A DNA stretch of 64,000 nt, taken from contig JAGRIJ010000013.1 of assembly GCA_020443295.1 (NCBI GenBank), positions 1 to 64,000 on the forward strand. The letters are read 5' to 3'. Positions 16,028-25,701 of this stretch are shown here, in pieces (positions within the stretch are counted from its first letter, which is position 1; each line of letters opens with the position of its first letter). Source of the stretch: Alphaproteobacteria bacterium (GTDB lineage Bacteria; Pseudomonadota; Alphaproteobacteria; Micavibrionales; Micavibrionaceae). The notes beneath the pieces were generated by a model. The model had not been told where the DNA came from. It saw nothing but the letters and a program-made list of their open reading frames with translations, and did not search any database. Both the position numbers and the translations under genes were made by a program.

Positions 16028-18601
16028 ATGAGTGAGCGTTACAATATCAAAGAAACCGAGAAGAAATGGCGTGGCATCTGGTCTGAGCGGAGCAGTTTTG
16101 CCGTTTCGGAGGATTCCAAGAAACCGAAATATTATGTGCTGGAGATGTTTCCCTACCCTTCCGGCCGTATCCATGTCGGGCATGTAAGAAATTATACACT
16201 GGGTGATGTTGTTGCCCGTTACCGGACGGCCAAGGGGTTTAACGTCATTCACCCGATGGGGTGGGATGCGTTCGGGCTTCCGGCGGAAAATGCCGCCATC
16301 GAGCGCGGGGAGCACCCGAAAAAGTGGACGCATGAAAATATCGCCGCCATGCGCACGCAGTTGCAGTCCATGGGGCTGTCGATTGACTGGGAGCGCGAAG
16401 TGGCCACATGCGATGCGGATTATTACCGCCACGAGCAGGCGATGTTCCTGAAATTTCTTGAAAAGGGGATCGCGTACCGGAAGGAGTCCATCGTCAACTG
16501 GGACCCGGTTGATAATACGGTTCTGGCGAACGAGCAGGTGATTGATGGAAAGGGCTGGCGTACGGGCGCTCCGGTTGAGCGGCGGAAGCTCAATCAATGG
16601 TTTTTGAAGATTACGGATTATGCCGAGGAATTGCTGTCCTGTCTTGATCAGCTTGAGCGCTGGCCGGAGAAGGTGCGGATCATGCAGGCGAACTGGATCG
16701 GGAAATCCAAAGGTTTGCAATTCAAGTGGGATATCGTCGGGCGGGAAGAAAAAATCGAGGTGTTTACGACGCGGCCGGATACGCTGTTCGGAGCTTCATT
16801 CCTTGCACTCGCGCCGGATCATCCCTTAAGCGCGAAGCTGGCGGGTGAAAAATCCGGGTTCGATGCGTTCCAGCAGGAATGCCGCGCGGGAGGAACTTCG
16901 GAAGCCGCCATCGAGCAGGCGGAGAAGATCGGGTTCGATACCGGGTTCATGGCTACACATCCGCTACTCGGGCGCGAGGTTCCGGTTTATATCGCGAATT
17001 TCATCCTGATGGATTACGGGACGGGAGCGATTTTCGGCGTTCCGGCACATGACCAGCGGGATTGGGATTTTGCTAAGAAATATGGTTTGGAGATTTTTGA
17101 TGTTATCTGGCCCAAAACATCAAATGATGAGCCTGTGCCTGATCCTTATCCTCATGAAACGAATGCTTATACAGGGACGGGAACAATATACAACTCGGCT
17201 GAATGGTTGAATGGCAAAGAGATTGAGGAGGCTAAAGCGGAAGTCATCAAGCGGTGCGAAGAAGGCAAGACAGGGTTTGGCACAACGCAGTTCCGTCTGC
17301 GAGACTGGGGCGTTTCGCGGCAACGGTACTGGGGTTGCCCGATTCCGGTCATTCATTGCGAGGGGTGCGGAGTGGTTCCCGTTCCGGAAAATCAGTTGCC
17401 CGTTACGCTGCCTGAAGATGTGAGCTTTGATAAGCCGGGGAACCCGCTGGAGCATCATCCGAACTGGAAGAATGTCGATTGCCCGAAATGCGGGAAAGCC
17501 GCGCGGCGCGAGACGGATACTTTCGATACGTTCTTTGAGTCCAGCTGGTATCAGTTCCGGTATTGCGATCCGAAGAATGAAAACCTGCCTGTTGCCCGTG
17601 AGAAGTCAAAATACTGGATGCCGGTCGAGCAGTATATCGGCGGGGTGGAGCACGCGGTTTTGCATCTGCTCTATGCGCGGTTCTTTACGAAGATCATGCG
17701 CGATTGCGGCTATGTGGATTGCGACGAGCCTTTCCTCGGGTTGTTTACACAGGGGATGGTGACGCACGAGACCTATCAGGATTCCGAAGGCAAGTGGGTG
17801 TTTCCCGCCGATGTCGTGAAGAAGGACGGGGCAGCCGTTCATGCGCAGAGCGGCGAGCCTATTAAAATCGGCGCGACGATCAAGATGTCGAAGTCCAAGA
17901 AAAACGTGGTCGATCCCGAGGATATTCTGGGGACTTACGGGGCGGATGCGGCGCGGTTGTTCATTCTGTCCGACTCTCCGCCGGAGCGCGATCTGGAATG
18001 GACGGAAAGCGGGATCGAGGGCGCGTGGCGGTTCGTGAATAAGGCTTACTCTGTCATTCGCGATCTCGATGTTTCTGACGCAGCCGGATTTTCGGGTGAA
18101 TATTCGCCCAAGGCGCTGGAGCTGCGGCGCCTGACCCATAAGACGATCAGGGGTGTGGGCGAGGATATAGAAGCGTTTCACATGAACAAGGCGGTGGCGA
18201 AAATCCGCGAATTTTATAACGGTTTTACCGCATTTCAAGCGGGCGCGGCGGACGAGAAGGCGGCGCTGGCGGAGGCGGTGAAAGTCTTTATCATCCTGAT
18301 CAATCCGATGATGCCGCATCTGGCCGAAGAATTGTGGGAGAAGCTGGGGCACACCACACTTCTGGTGGATGAAGCATGGCCGGAGGTTGATCCGGCGCTG
18401 CTGGTGGCGGATACTGTTACGATCGGGGTGCAGGTGAATGGCAAGCTTCGCGCGAGCATTACCCTGCCCGCGAATGCCGATCAAAAGATGGCGGAGGATA
18501 TCGCGCTGGCGGAAGAGAACGTGGTTCGCGCGATCGGTGAGAAACAGGTCCGGAAAGTGATTGTTGTTCCGGGCCGTATTGTGAACGTGGTGATCGGATG
18601 A
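16028..18601 (+). CDS. leuS: Leucyl-tRNA synthetase
   Basis: LeuS charges tRNA-Leu with leucine in the cytoplasm and edits mischarged tRNA. The 857-residue length is typical. The class I ATP-binding motifs are present: HVGH within YPSGRIHVGHVRNYTLGD (residues 49-52) and KMSKS at 619-623. The CP1 editing domain is recognisable from VFTTRPDTLFGASFLALAPDH and GTGAIFGVPAHDQRDWDFA. A zinc-like CEGC...CPKC pair occurs in the insert around residues 445-487. The C-terminal anticodon-binding and leucine-specific domains are intact. The stop codon overlaps the lptE start by four bases. Confidence 0.97.
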   Translation: MSERYNIKETEKKWRGIWSERSSFAVSEDSKKPKYYVLEMFPYPSGRIHVGHVRNYTLGDVVARYRTAKGFNVIHPMGWDAFGLPAENAAIERGEHPKKWTHENIAAMRTQLQSMGLSIDWEREVATCDADYYRHEQAMFLKFLEKGIAYRKESIVNWDPVDNTVLANEQVIDGKGWRTGAPVERRKLNQWFLKITDYAEELLSCLDQLERWPEKVRIMQANWIGKSKGLQFKWDIVGREEKIEVFTTRPDTLFGASFLALAPDHPLSAKLAGEKSGFDAFQQECRAGGTSEAAIEQAEKIGFDTGFMATHPLLGREVPVYIANFILMDYGTGAIFGVPAHDQRDWDFAKKYGLEIFDVIWPKTSNDEPVPDPYPHETNAYTGTGTIYNSAEWLNGKEIEEAKAEVIKRCEEGKTGFGTTQFRLRDWGVSRQRYWGCPIPVIHCEGCGVVPVPENQLPVTLPEDVSFDKPGNPLEHHPNWKNVDCPKCGKAARRETDTFDTFFESSWYQFRYCDPKNENLPVAREKSKYWMPVEQYIGGVEHAVLHLLYARFFTKIMRDCGYVDCDEPFLGLFTQGMVTHETYQDSEGKWVFPADVVKKDGAAVHAQSGEPIKIGATIKMSKSKKNVVDPEDILGTYGADAARLFILSDSPPERDLEWTESGIEGAWRFVNKAYSVIRDLDVSDAAGFSGEYSPKALELRRLTHKTIRGVGEDIEAFHMNKAVAKIREFYNGFTAFQAGAADEKAALAEAVKVFIILINPMMPHLAEELWEKLGHTTLLVDEAWPEVDPALLVADTVTIGVQVNGKLRASITLPANADQKMAEDIALAEENVVRAIGEKQVRKVIVVPGRIVNVVIG

Positions 18602-19113
18602 GACGATTTGCTCTGACTGTCCTGCTGTGTGGTTCCGCGCTGTCCCTTGGGGCTTGCGGGTTCGAGCCGATGTATGCGAAGGACAGTAACAGCGGCGTGA
18701 AATCGGGGGATATCCAGAGCGATCTGGCGCAGGTCGATATCGGCAATATTCCGGACCGGGAAGGGCAGTTTTTGCGGAACGCGCTGATCGACCGTTTTTA
18801 CCGGGACGGGCGGCCCGTGCAGCCCCAGTACAGGCTGATGGTCCAGCCGATTCGTGAATCCAAGACCGATCTTGATATCACGAAATCCTCGGATGCGACA
18901 CGCGGGCAGCTCAAGCTGAGTACGTCCATGGTGCTTGTCGACGTATCGAGCGGCGAGGCTGTTTTGAAGCGTAACGTGACGTCCATCGGCAGTTACAATA
19001 TTCTGGGCAGCGAATTTGCAAACCGCGTGACGGAACAGAATACCCGCGAGAACGCCCTGAACGATCTCGCGCGGCAGATCGAACTGCAGGTGGGGCTTTA
19101 CCTCAAGCGTTAA
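18598..19113 (+). CDS. lptE: LPS-assembly lipoprotein LptE
   Basis: LptE plugs the LptD barrel and helps deliver lipopolysaccharide to the outer-membrane surface. The 171-residue protein has signal MRRFALTVLLCGSALSLGACGFEPMY, with the lipobox LGAC. GFEPMYAKDS is the usual LptE opening after the lipidated Cys. The rest shows the two-layer alpha/beta pattern of the family, with IPDREGQFLRNALIDRF and RENALNDLARQIELQVGLYLKR. It overlaps leuS by ATGA, so it is probably translationally coupled to it. Sequence conservation in LptE is low; the order leuS-lptE-holA supports the call. Confidence 0.9.
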   Translation: MRRFALTVLLCGSALSLGACGFEPMYAKDSNSGVKSGDIQSDLAQVDIGNIPDREGQFLRNALIDRFYRDGRPVQPQYRLMVQPIRESKTDLDITKSSDATRGQLKLSTSMVLVDVSSGEAVLKRNVTSIGSYNILGSEFANRVTEQNTRENALNDLARQIELQVGLYLKR

Positions 19114-19208
19114 GTCTTTTCAATAATCGTTACTCTGTAACTTTCCCGGTTTGGCAAAGGAATGGCTTGGGGGTATACTTGCTTTCCAAAACGAGAGGGT
19201 CGTTTTCC

Positions 19209-20663
19209 ATGTCTGATGTCAATGCCGGGGATTCGCGGCTGATTACCGATCCGGCGGATGTTTATTCCCTGTACACCGGTGTGGGGGAGGACGCCAAGGC
19301 CGGGGTCGAGGTCGAACTGGCGTTTTTCGATCAGGGTACGCAGAAGCCGATCGGCGTTTCACAAAATACACTGCTGAAAGACAGGGCACACGACCTGCAC
19401 GGGCAGGGCGTGTGGGTGCATAACGAGCCGACCAGCGAAACGGTGGAGGTGAGTTCGATCGCCGCGTCCCTGGACCAGCTTCGGTCCGTCATGGACGATC
19501 TGGACATGAAGTTCGAAACGGTCAGGACGGTCGCGCGGGAGAACGGGTTCAAGCGTTCTTATTTTCAGGATTTGCCGGAGCAGACCGCCGATGATCTGCT
19601 TTCGCGCATCGTGGATGTGGAGCGGTATCATGCGTTCTTCAAGCCCTATCGCAGCGATATGCGCGGGTTCGCGGAGTATTTTTCCGTGTGTAAATCCAAT
19701 CAGGTGTCGGTGAGTTATTCTTCGCCCGATCATATGCTTGCGAATGTGCGGCGGCTTTACCTGCTGGCGCCGTTTTTGTTTTTGCTGACGGATAACAGCA
19801 CAGGGTTTTCGCAGGGGCAGGTTTTTACCGGGCATAACGGGATGGTGCTGCGGCACAAGGGGCTGAAGGAAGGGCGCGGGGGCGTTCCGCCCTATGTGCT
19901 GGAGGCGAAAAGCGGGGAAGACTATATCGCTTCGCATATTGCACATGTCATGAATAACCCGCTTTACGTTTATTACGATGCGGAGGGGAAAATCGTGCGC
20001 GTTCCCGCGGGAGAGTGGACGAGCTTTAACGCCCTCAAGGAACAGGAGTTAAATACGGCGACGAATTATTTCTTCGCACAGACGGTTTTGTGGCCGGACG
20101 TGAAGATTGCGGCCCTACGCACTTCAGAGGATGAGGTGTTCGCCCACCGTTATGAGGCGCGGATGTTCGGGGTCGGGCTGCATCAGCATCAGACGGCGCT
20201 GCTGATCGTGGGGGCGCTGGCGAAAGACGCATTCCTTGGGCAGAAGGTTGATGATTTGCTGAGTGCGTTCGGGTTCGATCCCGCGGATCCGAAGGCGGCC
20301 CGCGAGCATCTGGACCGGGCTTATGACGCCGCGCGGAACCATGACGGGAAATTTTTTGATATCGAATACGGCACCGGAAGCCTGCGCGAGTTTGCCGAGC
20401 AGTTCGCGGATATCATTGAGCCTGCGCTGGATGCGATGGGGTTTGAAAACGAGATGCTGCCGCTTCTGACGATCTGCCGGAGCGGGTGTACGGATGGAAA
20501 GGTGAACCGGATTTTGTTTCCAGAGCTTGCGGATATTCTCGATTACCAGAAATTCTATGATCCCGACGTGTTCAGGGACCCGAATATCTGCGCCAAGATG
20601 CTTTTTGAAAAAGATCTTTCGCGCATGGGAGAGGGATCGGGCACTGCTGCGCGTTGCGCTTGA
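19209..20663 (+). CDS. Glutamate-cysteine ligase-like (GCS2 family) protein
   Basis: The 484-residue protein resembles the GCS2 family of carboxylate-amine ligases. Visible features are GVEVELAFFD near the start (the acidic metal/ATP site position), HNEPTSETVEVSSIAASL, a central QVSVSYSSPDHMLANVRRLYLLAPFLFLLTDNST block, and YEARMFGVGLHQHQTALLI. It would join an amino group to a carboxylate such as glutamate, but the actual substrate is unknown. The ATG at 19209 has a GAGAGGG site. The frame extends to a TTG at 19167. Its place between lptE and holA is unusual, because those two are normally neighbours. Confidence 0.6.
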   Translation: MSDVNAGDSRLITDPADVYSLYTGVGEDAKAGVEVELAFFDQGTQKPIGVSQNTLLKDRAHDLHGQGVWVHNEPTSETVEVSSIAASLDQLRSVMDDLDMKFETVRTVARENGFKRSYFQDLPEQTADDLLSRIVDVERYHAFFKPYRSDMRGFAEYFSVCKSNQVSVSYSSPDHMLANVRRLYLLAPFLFLLTDNSTGFSQGQVFTGHNGMVLRHKGLKEGRGGVPPYVLEAKSGEDYIASHIAHVMNNPLYVYYDAEGKIVRVPAGEWTSFNALKEQELNTATNYFFAQTVLWPDVKIAALRTSEDEVFAHRYEARMFGVGLHQHQTALLIVGALAKDAFLGQKVDDLLSAFGFDPADPKAAREHLDRAYDAARNHDGKFFDIEYGTGSLREFAEQFADIIEPALDAMGFENEMLPLLTICRSGCTDGKVNRILFPELADILDYQKFYDPDVFRDPNICAKMLFEKDLSRMGEGSGTAARCA

Positions 20664-20695
20664 CGAATCCCGGCGTTGGCTTACCATAAGGATTC

Positions 20696-21712
20696 ATGAA
20701 GCTTACTTACCGACAAATCGAGCCTTTCGTGGCGAAGCCGGATCCTGCGGCTCGGGTGATCCTGATTTACGGGCCGGATGCCGGGCTGGTGAAAGAGCGC
20801 GCGGCGCTGATCGGGAAAACCGTTGTGGCCGATCTGAACGATCCGTTTAACGTGGCGGTGCTTACGAGCGACCAGATTATCGAGGACCCGGCGCGGCTGG
20901 CGGATGAGGCGAGCGCGCTTTCGATGATGGGCGGGGATCGGCTGATCCGTGTGGAGGATGCAGCGGATAAAATTGTCACGTTCGTGAAGACCTATCTGGA
21001 GAATCCTTCACAGTATTCCCTTGTTCTGCTGATCGCCGGGGAGCTTGGGAAGAATTCGAAGCTTCGGATGCTCTGCGAGGGGAGCAAGAACGCCGCTGCG
21101 TTGCCCTGTTATGTCGATGATGTCCGCGATCTGGGGCGGATCATCCGCCAGACTTTGCACGATGGCGGTCATACCATCGAGTCGGAGGCGGTGCAGTGGC
21201 TGGCCGCGAATATTTCGGGCGACCGGGCGAAGGTGCGCAGTGAGCTAGAAAAGCTTTCCATCTACAAGGGCGAAGAGAAAACGCCGATCACCGTTGCCGA
21301 TGCGATGGCGGCGTGCGGCGCTGCGGGGGCGCAATCGTTTGACGATCTGGTGTTCAATGTGGGCGGGCGGAATACAGAAGCCGCGCTCAGGGCTTACGCC
21401 GTTTTGAGCGCGGAGGGTATCCCGTTCGTGGCCGTGTTGCGCTCACTGCAGAATCATTTCCGGCGGCTGCACCGCGTGAAGTCGGAGGTTGCGGGCGGGG
21501 AGGAGACCGGCAAGGCGATGAAGGATTTAAAGCCGCCTGTTTTTTACAAGGTCGAGGATGCGTTCCGGGCGCAGCTGAACGGTTGGTCGCTGGCATCGCT
21601 GGATAAAATCCTCGGGCGTCTGATGGAACTGGAGGCGCAGTGCAAGCAAACGGCCATGCCTTCGGATACGCTGTGCGCGCAAGCGATATTGGGGATCAGC
21701 AAGATGCGATGA
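20696..21712 (+). CDS. holA: DNA polymerase III delta subunit
   Basis: HolA opens the beta clamp as part of the clamp loader. The 338-residue protein shows the family pattern: MKLTYRQIEPFV, VILIYGPDAGLVKERA, a degenerate AAA+ core without a working Walker A, DDVRDLGRIIRQTLHDGG, WLAANISGDRAKVRSELEKLSIYKG, FDDLVFNVGGRNTEAAL, and the C-terminal LFGRLMELEAQCKQTAMP-type helix (here KILGRLMELEAQCKQT). The gene ends four bases before the convergent radA stop. Confidence 0.93.
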   Translation: MKLTYRQIEPFVAKPDPAARVILIYGPDAGLVKERAALIGKTVVADLNDPFNVAVLTSDQIIEDPARLADEASALSMMGGDRLIRVEDAADKIVTFVKTYLENPSQYSLVLLIAGELGKNSKLRMLCEGSKNAAALPCYVDDVRDLGRIIRQTLHDGGHTIESEAVQWLAANISGDRAKVRSELEKLSIYKGEEKTPITVADAMAACGAAGAQSFDDLVFNVGGRNTEAALRAYAVLSAEGIPFVAVLRSLQNHFRRLHRVKSEVAGGEETGKAMKDLKPPVFYKVEDAFRAQLNGWSLASLDKILGRLMELEAQCKQTAMPSDTLCAQAILGISKMR

Positions 21713-21716
21713 TAAT

Positions 21717-23090
21717 CTATCTCAAAAAATCCGCGAGTTCGCGGATGTGGGTGAGCGGGCGGCGGGTGATCTTGCCGTCTTTTTCTTTGTCGGCTTTCTT
21801 TCCGGGTTTCGGGATGATGGCTTTTTTGAAGCCGAGTTTTTCGGATTCCTTGAGACGGATATCGGCCTGCGAGACGGGGCGGACTTCCCCGGCCAGACCG
21901 ATTTCCCCGAAGAAGACGGTATCGGCGGGGAGGGGTTCGTCTTTCAAGGCGCTGATAAGGGCGGCGGCGACGGCAAGATCGGCAGCGGGCTCGGCGATAC
22001 GGATTCCGCCCGCGATGTTCAGGAAGATATCGTGGCCGGAGAGGGAAATGCCGCAGCGCGTTTCCAGCACGGCGACGATCATGGCGAGGCGGTTTTGATC
22101 CCACCCCAACACGGCGCGGCGGGGTGCGGCGAGGGATGAGCGGGCGACGAGCGCCTGCACTTCCACCAGCAGGGGGCGCGTGCCCTCCAGAGCGGCCAGA
22201 ACCGCGCTTCCGGCGGCATCCTCGCTGCGTTGGGCGAGGAAGAGTTCGGAGGGGTTTTCGACCTCCACCAGCCCCTCGCGGGCCATTTCAAAAACGCCGA
22301 TTTCGTTCGTGGGGCCGAAGCGGTTTTTTACAGCACGGAGGATGCGGAACTGGTGACCGCGGTCGCCCTCGAAATACAGAACGCAATCGACAAGGTGTTC
22401 GAGCACTCTTGGTCCCGCGATCTGGCCGTCCTTCGTCACGTGGCCGACAAAGAGGACAGCGATGTTTCTGCTTTTAGCCATGCGGATGATTTCCTGCGCC
22501 GAGGTTCTGACCTGTGTGACCGTGCCGGGGGCGCTGTCGATATTGTCGATATACATGGTCTGGATGGAATCGATGATGAGGATTTTGGGCGGCGTCTGGG
22601 CGGCCTTTACGGAGTCGATGATGTCGCGCACGTTGGTGGCGGCGGCAAGCGCAACGGGGGCGTCGGAGAGGCCGAGGCGTTCGGCGCGCATACGGATCTG
22701 TTCCACGGCTTCCTCGCCCGAGACGTAGACGGAGGGGATTCCGTTGCGGCTTAAGGCGCAGACGACCTGCAGGAGCAGGGTGGATTTGCCGATGCCGGGG
22801 TCGCCGCCGATCAGGCTGGCCGAGCCGGGGACGAGGCCGCCGCCCGTCACGCGGTCGAATTCGCCGATTTTCGTGATGAAGCGCGGGTAGGTCGTGTTGG
22901 CTCCGGCGCGGAGATCCACGAAGTCGATAATGCGGCCTTTCTTGCTGGTGCTCATGCCTTTGGGCACGGAGGCGGCCGCCGTTTCTTCTGTGATCGTGTT
23001 CCATTCAAGGCAGGAATCGCAGCGCCCGGCCCAGCGGGACGTAATTGCGCCGCAGGACTGGCAGACGAAAGATTTCTGGGGTTTGGCCAT
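21717..23090 (-). CDS. radA: DNA repair protein RadA
   Basis: RadA (Sms) is a RecA-like ATPase with Lon-like C-terminal domain that promotes branch migration and D-loop extension in recombination. The 457 residues contain the N-terminal zinc finger CQSCGAITSRWAGRCDSC, Walker A GGDPGIGKSTLLLQ, Walker B ILIIDSIQTM, the RadA-specific KNRFGPTNEIGVFEM, and a Lon-protease-like C-terminal segment. All expected motifs are intact. The gene is convergent with holA. The next gene in the same direction, an EAL protein, is 59 bases upstream. Confidence 0.96.
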   Translation of the reverse strand: MAKPQKSFVCQSCGAITSRWAGRCDSCLEWNTITEETAAASVPKGMSTSKKGRIIDFVDLRAGANTTYPRFITKIGEFDRVTGGGLVPGSASLIGGDPGIGKSTLLLQVVCALSRNGIPSVYVSGEEAVEQIRMRAERLGLSDAPVALAAATNVRDIIDSVKAAQTPPKILIIDSIQTMYIDNIDSAPGTVTQVRTSAQEIIRMAKSRNIAVLFVGHVTKDGQIAGPRVLEHLVDCVLYFEGDRGHQFRILRAVKNRFGPTNEIGVFEMAREGLVEVENPSELFLAQRSEDAAGSAVLAALEGTRPLLVEVQALVARSSLAAPRRAVLGWDQNRLAMIVAVLETRCGISLSGHDIFLNIAGGIRIAEPAADLAVAAALISALKDEPLPADTVFFGEIGLAGEVRPVSQADIRLKESEKLGFKKAIIPKPGKKADKEKDGKITRRPLTHIRELADFLR

Positions 23091-23149
23091 GGACGCGAAT
23101 CTCCGGTTGATGAGGTTATTTTACGGGATAGATGCCGCAGGATAAACCA

Positions 23150-24052
23150 TCAACTCTCTGCCCGTTTGAGGGGCAGTTGAGAGGAGGATGAACGCTCGTT
23201 CCAGAGTTTACGGAATGTTACGCGGTCGGGGAGGTGCAGGCCCTGAACGTAGTCGATGTCGGGATACAGTTCGTGAAGTTCCTTTGCCTGCTGAACGCTG
23301 AGAACTCCTTCTGCCACGATGCAGGTTTCGGGCAGGACAGAGCGGATAAACGACATCGCCACAGGAAGGGAATTCGGGGATTCCGGCGGGGCGCAAACAA
23401 CCTTGCGGTCGATTTTTATGAAGCTTGCAATCTCATCAAATTCGGAGAAGCGGAACGCATCGCCCAGACTGAGGGCTACGTCGTCAATCGCGAAGCGTGC
23501 GCCAAAACGGTGAAAGAGACTGAGAATATGTTTACTCATGACCAGCGTTGGTGCGCTTTCGTGGATTTCAATGATGATTCCCTCGCGGATCTGGTTGTCG
23601 ATGCGGAGTTTTTCGAGTTCGCCGAGAACGGTTTTGATAAAATCGGGAAAGAGGAGAGAGCGTGCAGAAATGTTGATCGAAACCTGCCGTTCGGCGCTCT
23701 GGCGGAACTGCCGCAAGGCGCAGAGGACGAGGAGCGTGTCGATCGCTTCTGTCAGGCCGCAATCATAAAAGGCCATGATGATGTCGTAAGGCGGGAGATA
23801 TTCACCCTTTCCATCGGGCAGGCGCAGGAGAAATTCGGTGGGCGAGTCGGGGTGTTTTTCAAGATTTAACGAGTGCCATGGTTCGGTCCCGAACAAGGGG
23901 GAATAACTCTCCACCATCTTGTGTATCGCGTTTACCGCGGTTTCCATCAGGCCGGATTTACGCTCGTCTTCCTCGCTTTCGGAGTGGGCGCGATGAAGCC
24001 TGATCTTTTCCGCCAAATCCTCGATGCGGGGATAAAGGCTTTCAGGCGTCAT
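23150..24052 (-). CDS. EAL-domain protein (possible c-di-GMP phosphodiesterase)
   Basis: The last 190 residues form an EAL domain, which hydrolyses or senses cyclic di-GMP. The first motif is EFLLR instead of EALLR, while later positions are largely kept: VSINISARSL (Asn), IIIEIHES (Glu), RFAIDDVALSLG (paired Asp), FIKIDRKVV (Lys, Asp), IVAEGV (Glu) and YVQGLHLPD. Catalysis is therefore possible. The N-terminal 90 residues are helical with a weakly recognisable regulatory segment. There is no GGDEF domain. It sits between radA and a heparinase-fold gene, all reverse, and is the only clear second-messenger gene in the window. Confidence 0.85.
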   Translation of the reverse strand: MTPESLYPRIEDLAEKIRLHRAHSESEEDERKSGLMETAVNAIHKMVESYSPLFGTEPWHSLNLEKHPDSPTEFLLRLPDGKGEYLPPYDIIMAFYDCGLTEAIDTLLVLCALRQFRQSAERQVSINISARSLLFPDFIKTVLGELEKLRIDNQIREGIIIEIHESAPTLVMSKHILSLFHRFGARFAIDDVALSLGDAFRFSEFDEIASFIKIDRKVVCAPPESPNSLPVAMSFIRSVLPETCIVAEGVLSVQQAKELHELYPDIDYVQGLHLPDRVTFRKLWNERSSSSQLPLKRAES

Positions 24053-24059
24053 TCAGGTT

Positions 24060-25688
24060 CTATCCTTCCTTTTTCAGCGACCACTGAACGCTGGCGTATT
24101 CTCCGGTTGTATGGCCGTAAATCACCAGCTGTTTGGTTTTGCGGGCTTCGGATTCATCTCCGAGATAAATGCTGTCTTCAAGCACCAGAATTCCCGCACC
24201 GAATTTAAAGCGCCAGCCGATGCCGCCGGGCATGCGGAGCAAGGCCTCGGTGTCGTTATTTACAAGAGAGACCGTGATGCGAGGGTGCAGGTGGAAGCGT
24301 ATGGCGATTTCAACCGGGCGGGTCAGGTCGATGCAGCTTGTGAAAGTGTCCTCGCCTCGGAAATCGTTACCTTCGTCGGTCAGGTAGAGGCGGCGCATGT
24401 GCGTGATGCCGTTCAGAGAAACATAGCCGTTATGGGACGCATCTATGAGGATTGCTTCACGGGTTTCCTGCCGTTCGCAATGTGCCGAGGCGGACCGCCG
24501 ACCAAAGTGACCGTCTTTGCGGATTTCATGGGCATTCCGGTAATCGAGGCTGGCCGTATTGTGCGCGGAAGTCGCGCGCAAAGCTTCGCACCATTCCGGG
24601 GATGTCGGGTGCGTTCCGCAGGAGACGAAGAGGCGTTCCTTGCCGTAGCTGAATTCGAAAGAGAGCGGGCCTGCGTGCGTGTAGCGGTCATAAGGATATT
24701 TCGGTGCGGCGCCATAATCGAAGAGAACGAGGGAACGGCCCATCTCCATGCGTTCGTAGCCGCTGTCCGGCAGGGATTGAAGGGGTTTGCTGCGCAGGCC
24801 CGCTTGAGCAAGCGTGCTGTCAATTTCTTCCTGTTCGCCTTCCTGAGACGCATTCATGGTGGCAAGGCGGCGATCCCCGTAACGGAAGAACCGCAAGGCC
24901 GTGCTCATCCGAGCGATCGTGTCGGATAAATCTTCCGGGACCGGATAATCGCCTGCGGTCAGGGCGGATTTGATATCCAGAAGGAGTTGCAGCGCCTGCA
25001 ACTGGCGGGCGGGTGAACGGGAGGCATGGCCGCCATCGGGAAGGACTTGTTCCTTCAGGCTTTGATCGAGCAGGTTCAGGGCATTTTCGATCCAGCGCTC
25101 GCGCCCTTCAATGGCAAGGCCTGCGTAGATCAGGCCCCTGGCTGCCTGAAGGAAGGGAATTTCCTCAAGCGTGCCGAGGGTATTATAGAGATGTTTTGCT
25201 TGGCGGATCAGCGATGTGAAGAACAGGTCTTCGTCTTCCTCGGGCAGACCGGCGCAGAAATATTCGTGGTGAGAGATCCACATAGCGAGGCGGCGGCCCG
25301 TAATATCGCCGCGCCATGTTTCCTTGTCCCAATTGGGGTAAGAGCGCGCCCAACTGCAGATCATCTGCTGGCCCTGATTCCGGGCAAGGGAACCGCATTG
25401 TGCGCGCAGGTCGCGCAGCCACTCGAAGCTGTTGAGGATTTCGATCTGGACGGGGTTGTCGCCGTCATAGTGCCACCAGTGGTCGTACCAGACGGGGCCG
25501 CTGTCTTCGGTTGCTCCGCAGGATTCAAGGAAATGGCGGCCTTTTTCGGGGTTGCCCTCCCAGACGTCTGCGGGTTTGACGATCAAACGTTCAGGGGCTT
25601 TTTCGCTCAGGCTCCAGTTATAGAGCACGGAACCGCAGGCCATCTGGCCGGCCTTGCTTTTCAGATTCTGTATCAGGCGCAAAGGCAT
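24060..25688 (-). CDS. Heparinase II/III-family protein
   Basis: The 542-residue protein has an all-helical N-terminal half and a beta-sandwich C-terminal half typical of heparinase II/III-like polysaccharide lyases. Motifs are YDHWWHYDGDNPVQIEILNSFEWL, YTHAGPLSFEFSYGKERLFVSCG and LRATSAHNTASLDYRNAHEI. No signal peptide is seen, so the usual secreted-lyase role is uncertain. In alphaproteobacteria this gene commonly lies with rsmB, rpe or purH as part of a conserved housekeeping-like cluster of unclear function, and here it is next to rpe (13 bases away). The substrate is unknown. Confidence 0.85.
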   Translation of the reverse strand: MPLRLIQNLKSKAGQMACGSVLYNWSLSEKAPERLIVKPADVWEGNPEKGRHFLESCGATEDSGPVWYDHWWHYDGDNPVQIEILNSFEWLRDLRAQCGSLARNQGQQMICSWARSYPNWDKETWRGDITGRRLAMWISHHEYFCAGLPEEDEDLFFTSLIRQAKHLYNTLGTLEEIPFLQAARGLIYAGLAIEGRERWIENALNLLDQSLKEQVLPDGGHASRSPARQLQALQLLLDIKSALTAGDYPVPEDLSDTIARMSTALRFFRYGDRRLATMNASQEGEQEEIDSTLAQAGLRSKPLQSLPDSGYERMEMGRSLVLFDYGAAPKYPYDRYTHAGPLSFEFSYGKERLFVSCGTHPTSPEWCEALRATSAHNTASLDYRNAHEIRKDGHFGRRSASAHCERQETREAILIDASHNGYVSLNGITHMRRLYLTDEGNDFRGEDTFTSCIDLTRPVEIAIRFHLHPRITVSLVNNDTEALLRMPGGIGWRFKFGAGILVLEDSIYLGDESEARKTKQLVIYGHTTGEYASVQWSLKKEG

Positions 25689-25701
25689 GGCGTATCCTCC
25701 T

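Noticed and set aside
17606..18484. Reverse 292-codon frame opposite leuS
   Set aside because: It is a shadow of leuS with basic, low-complexity composition.
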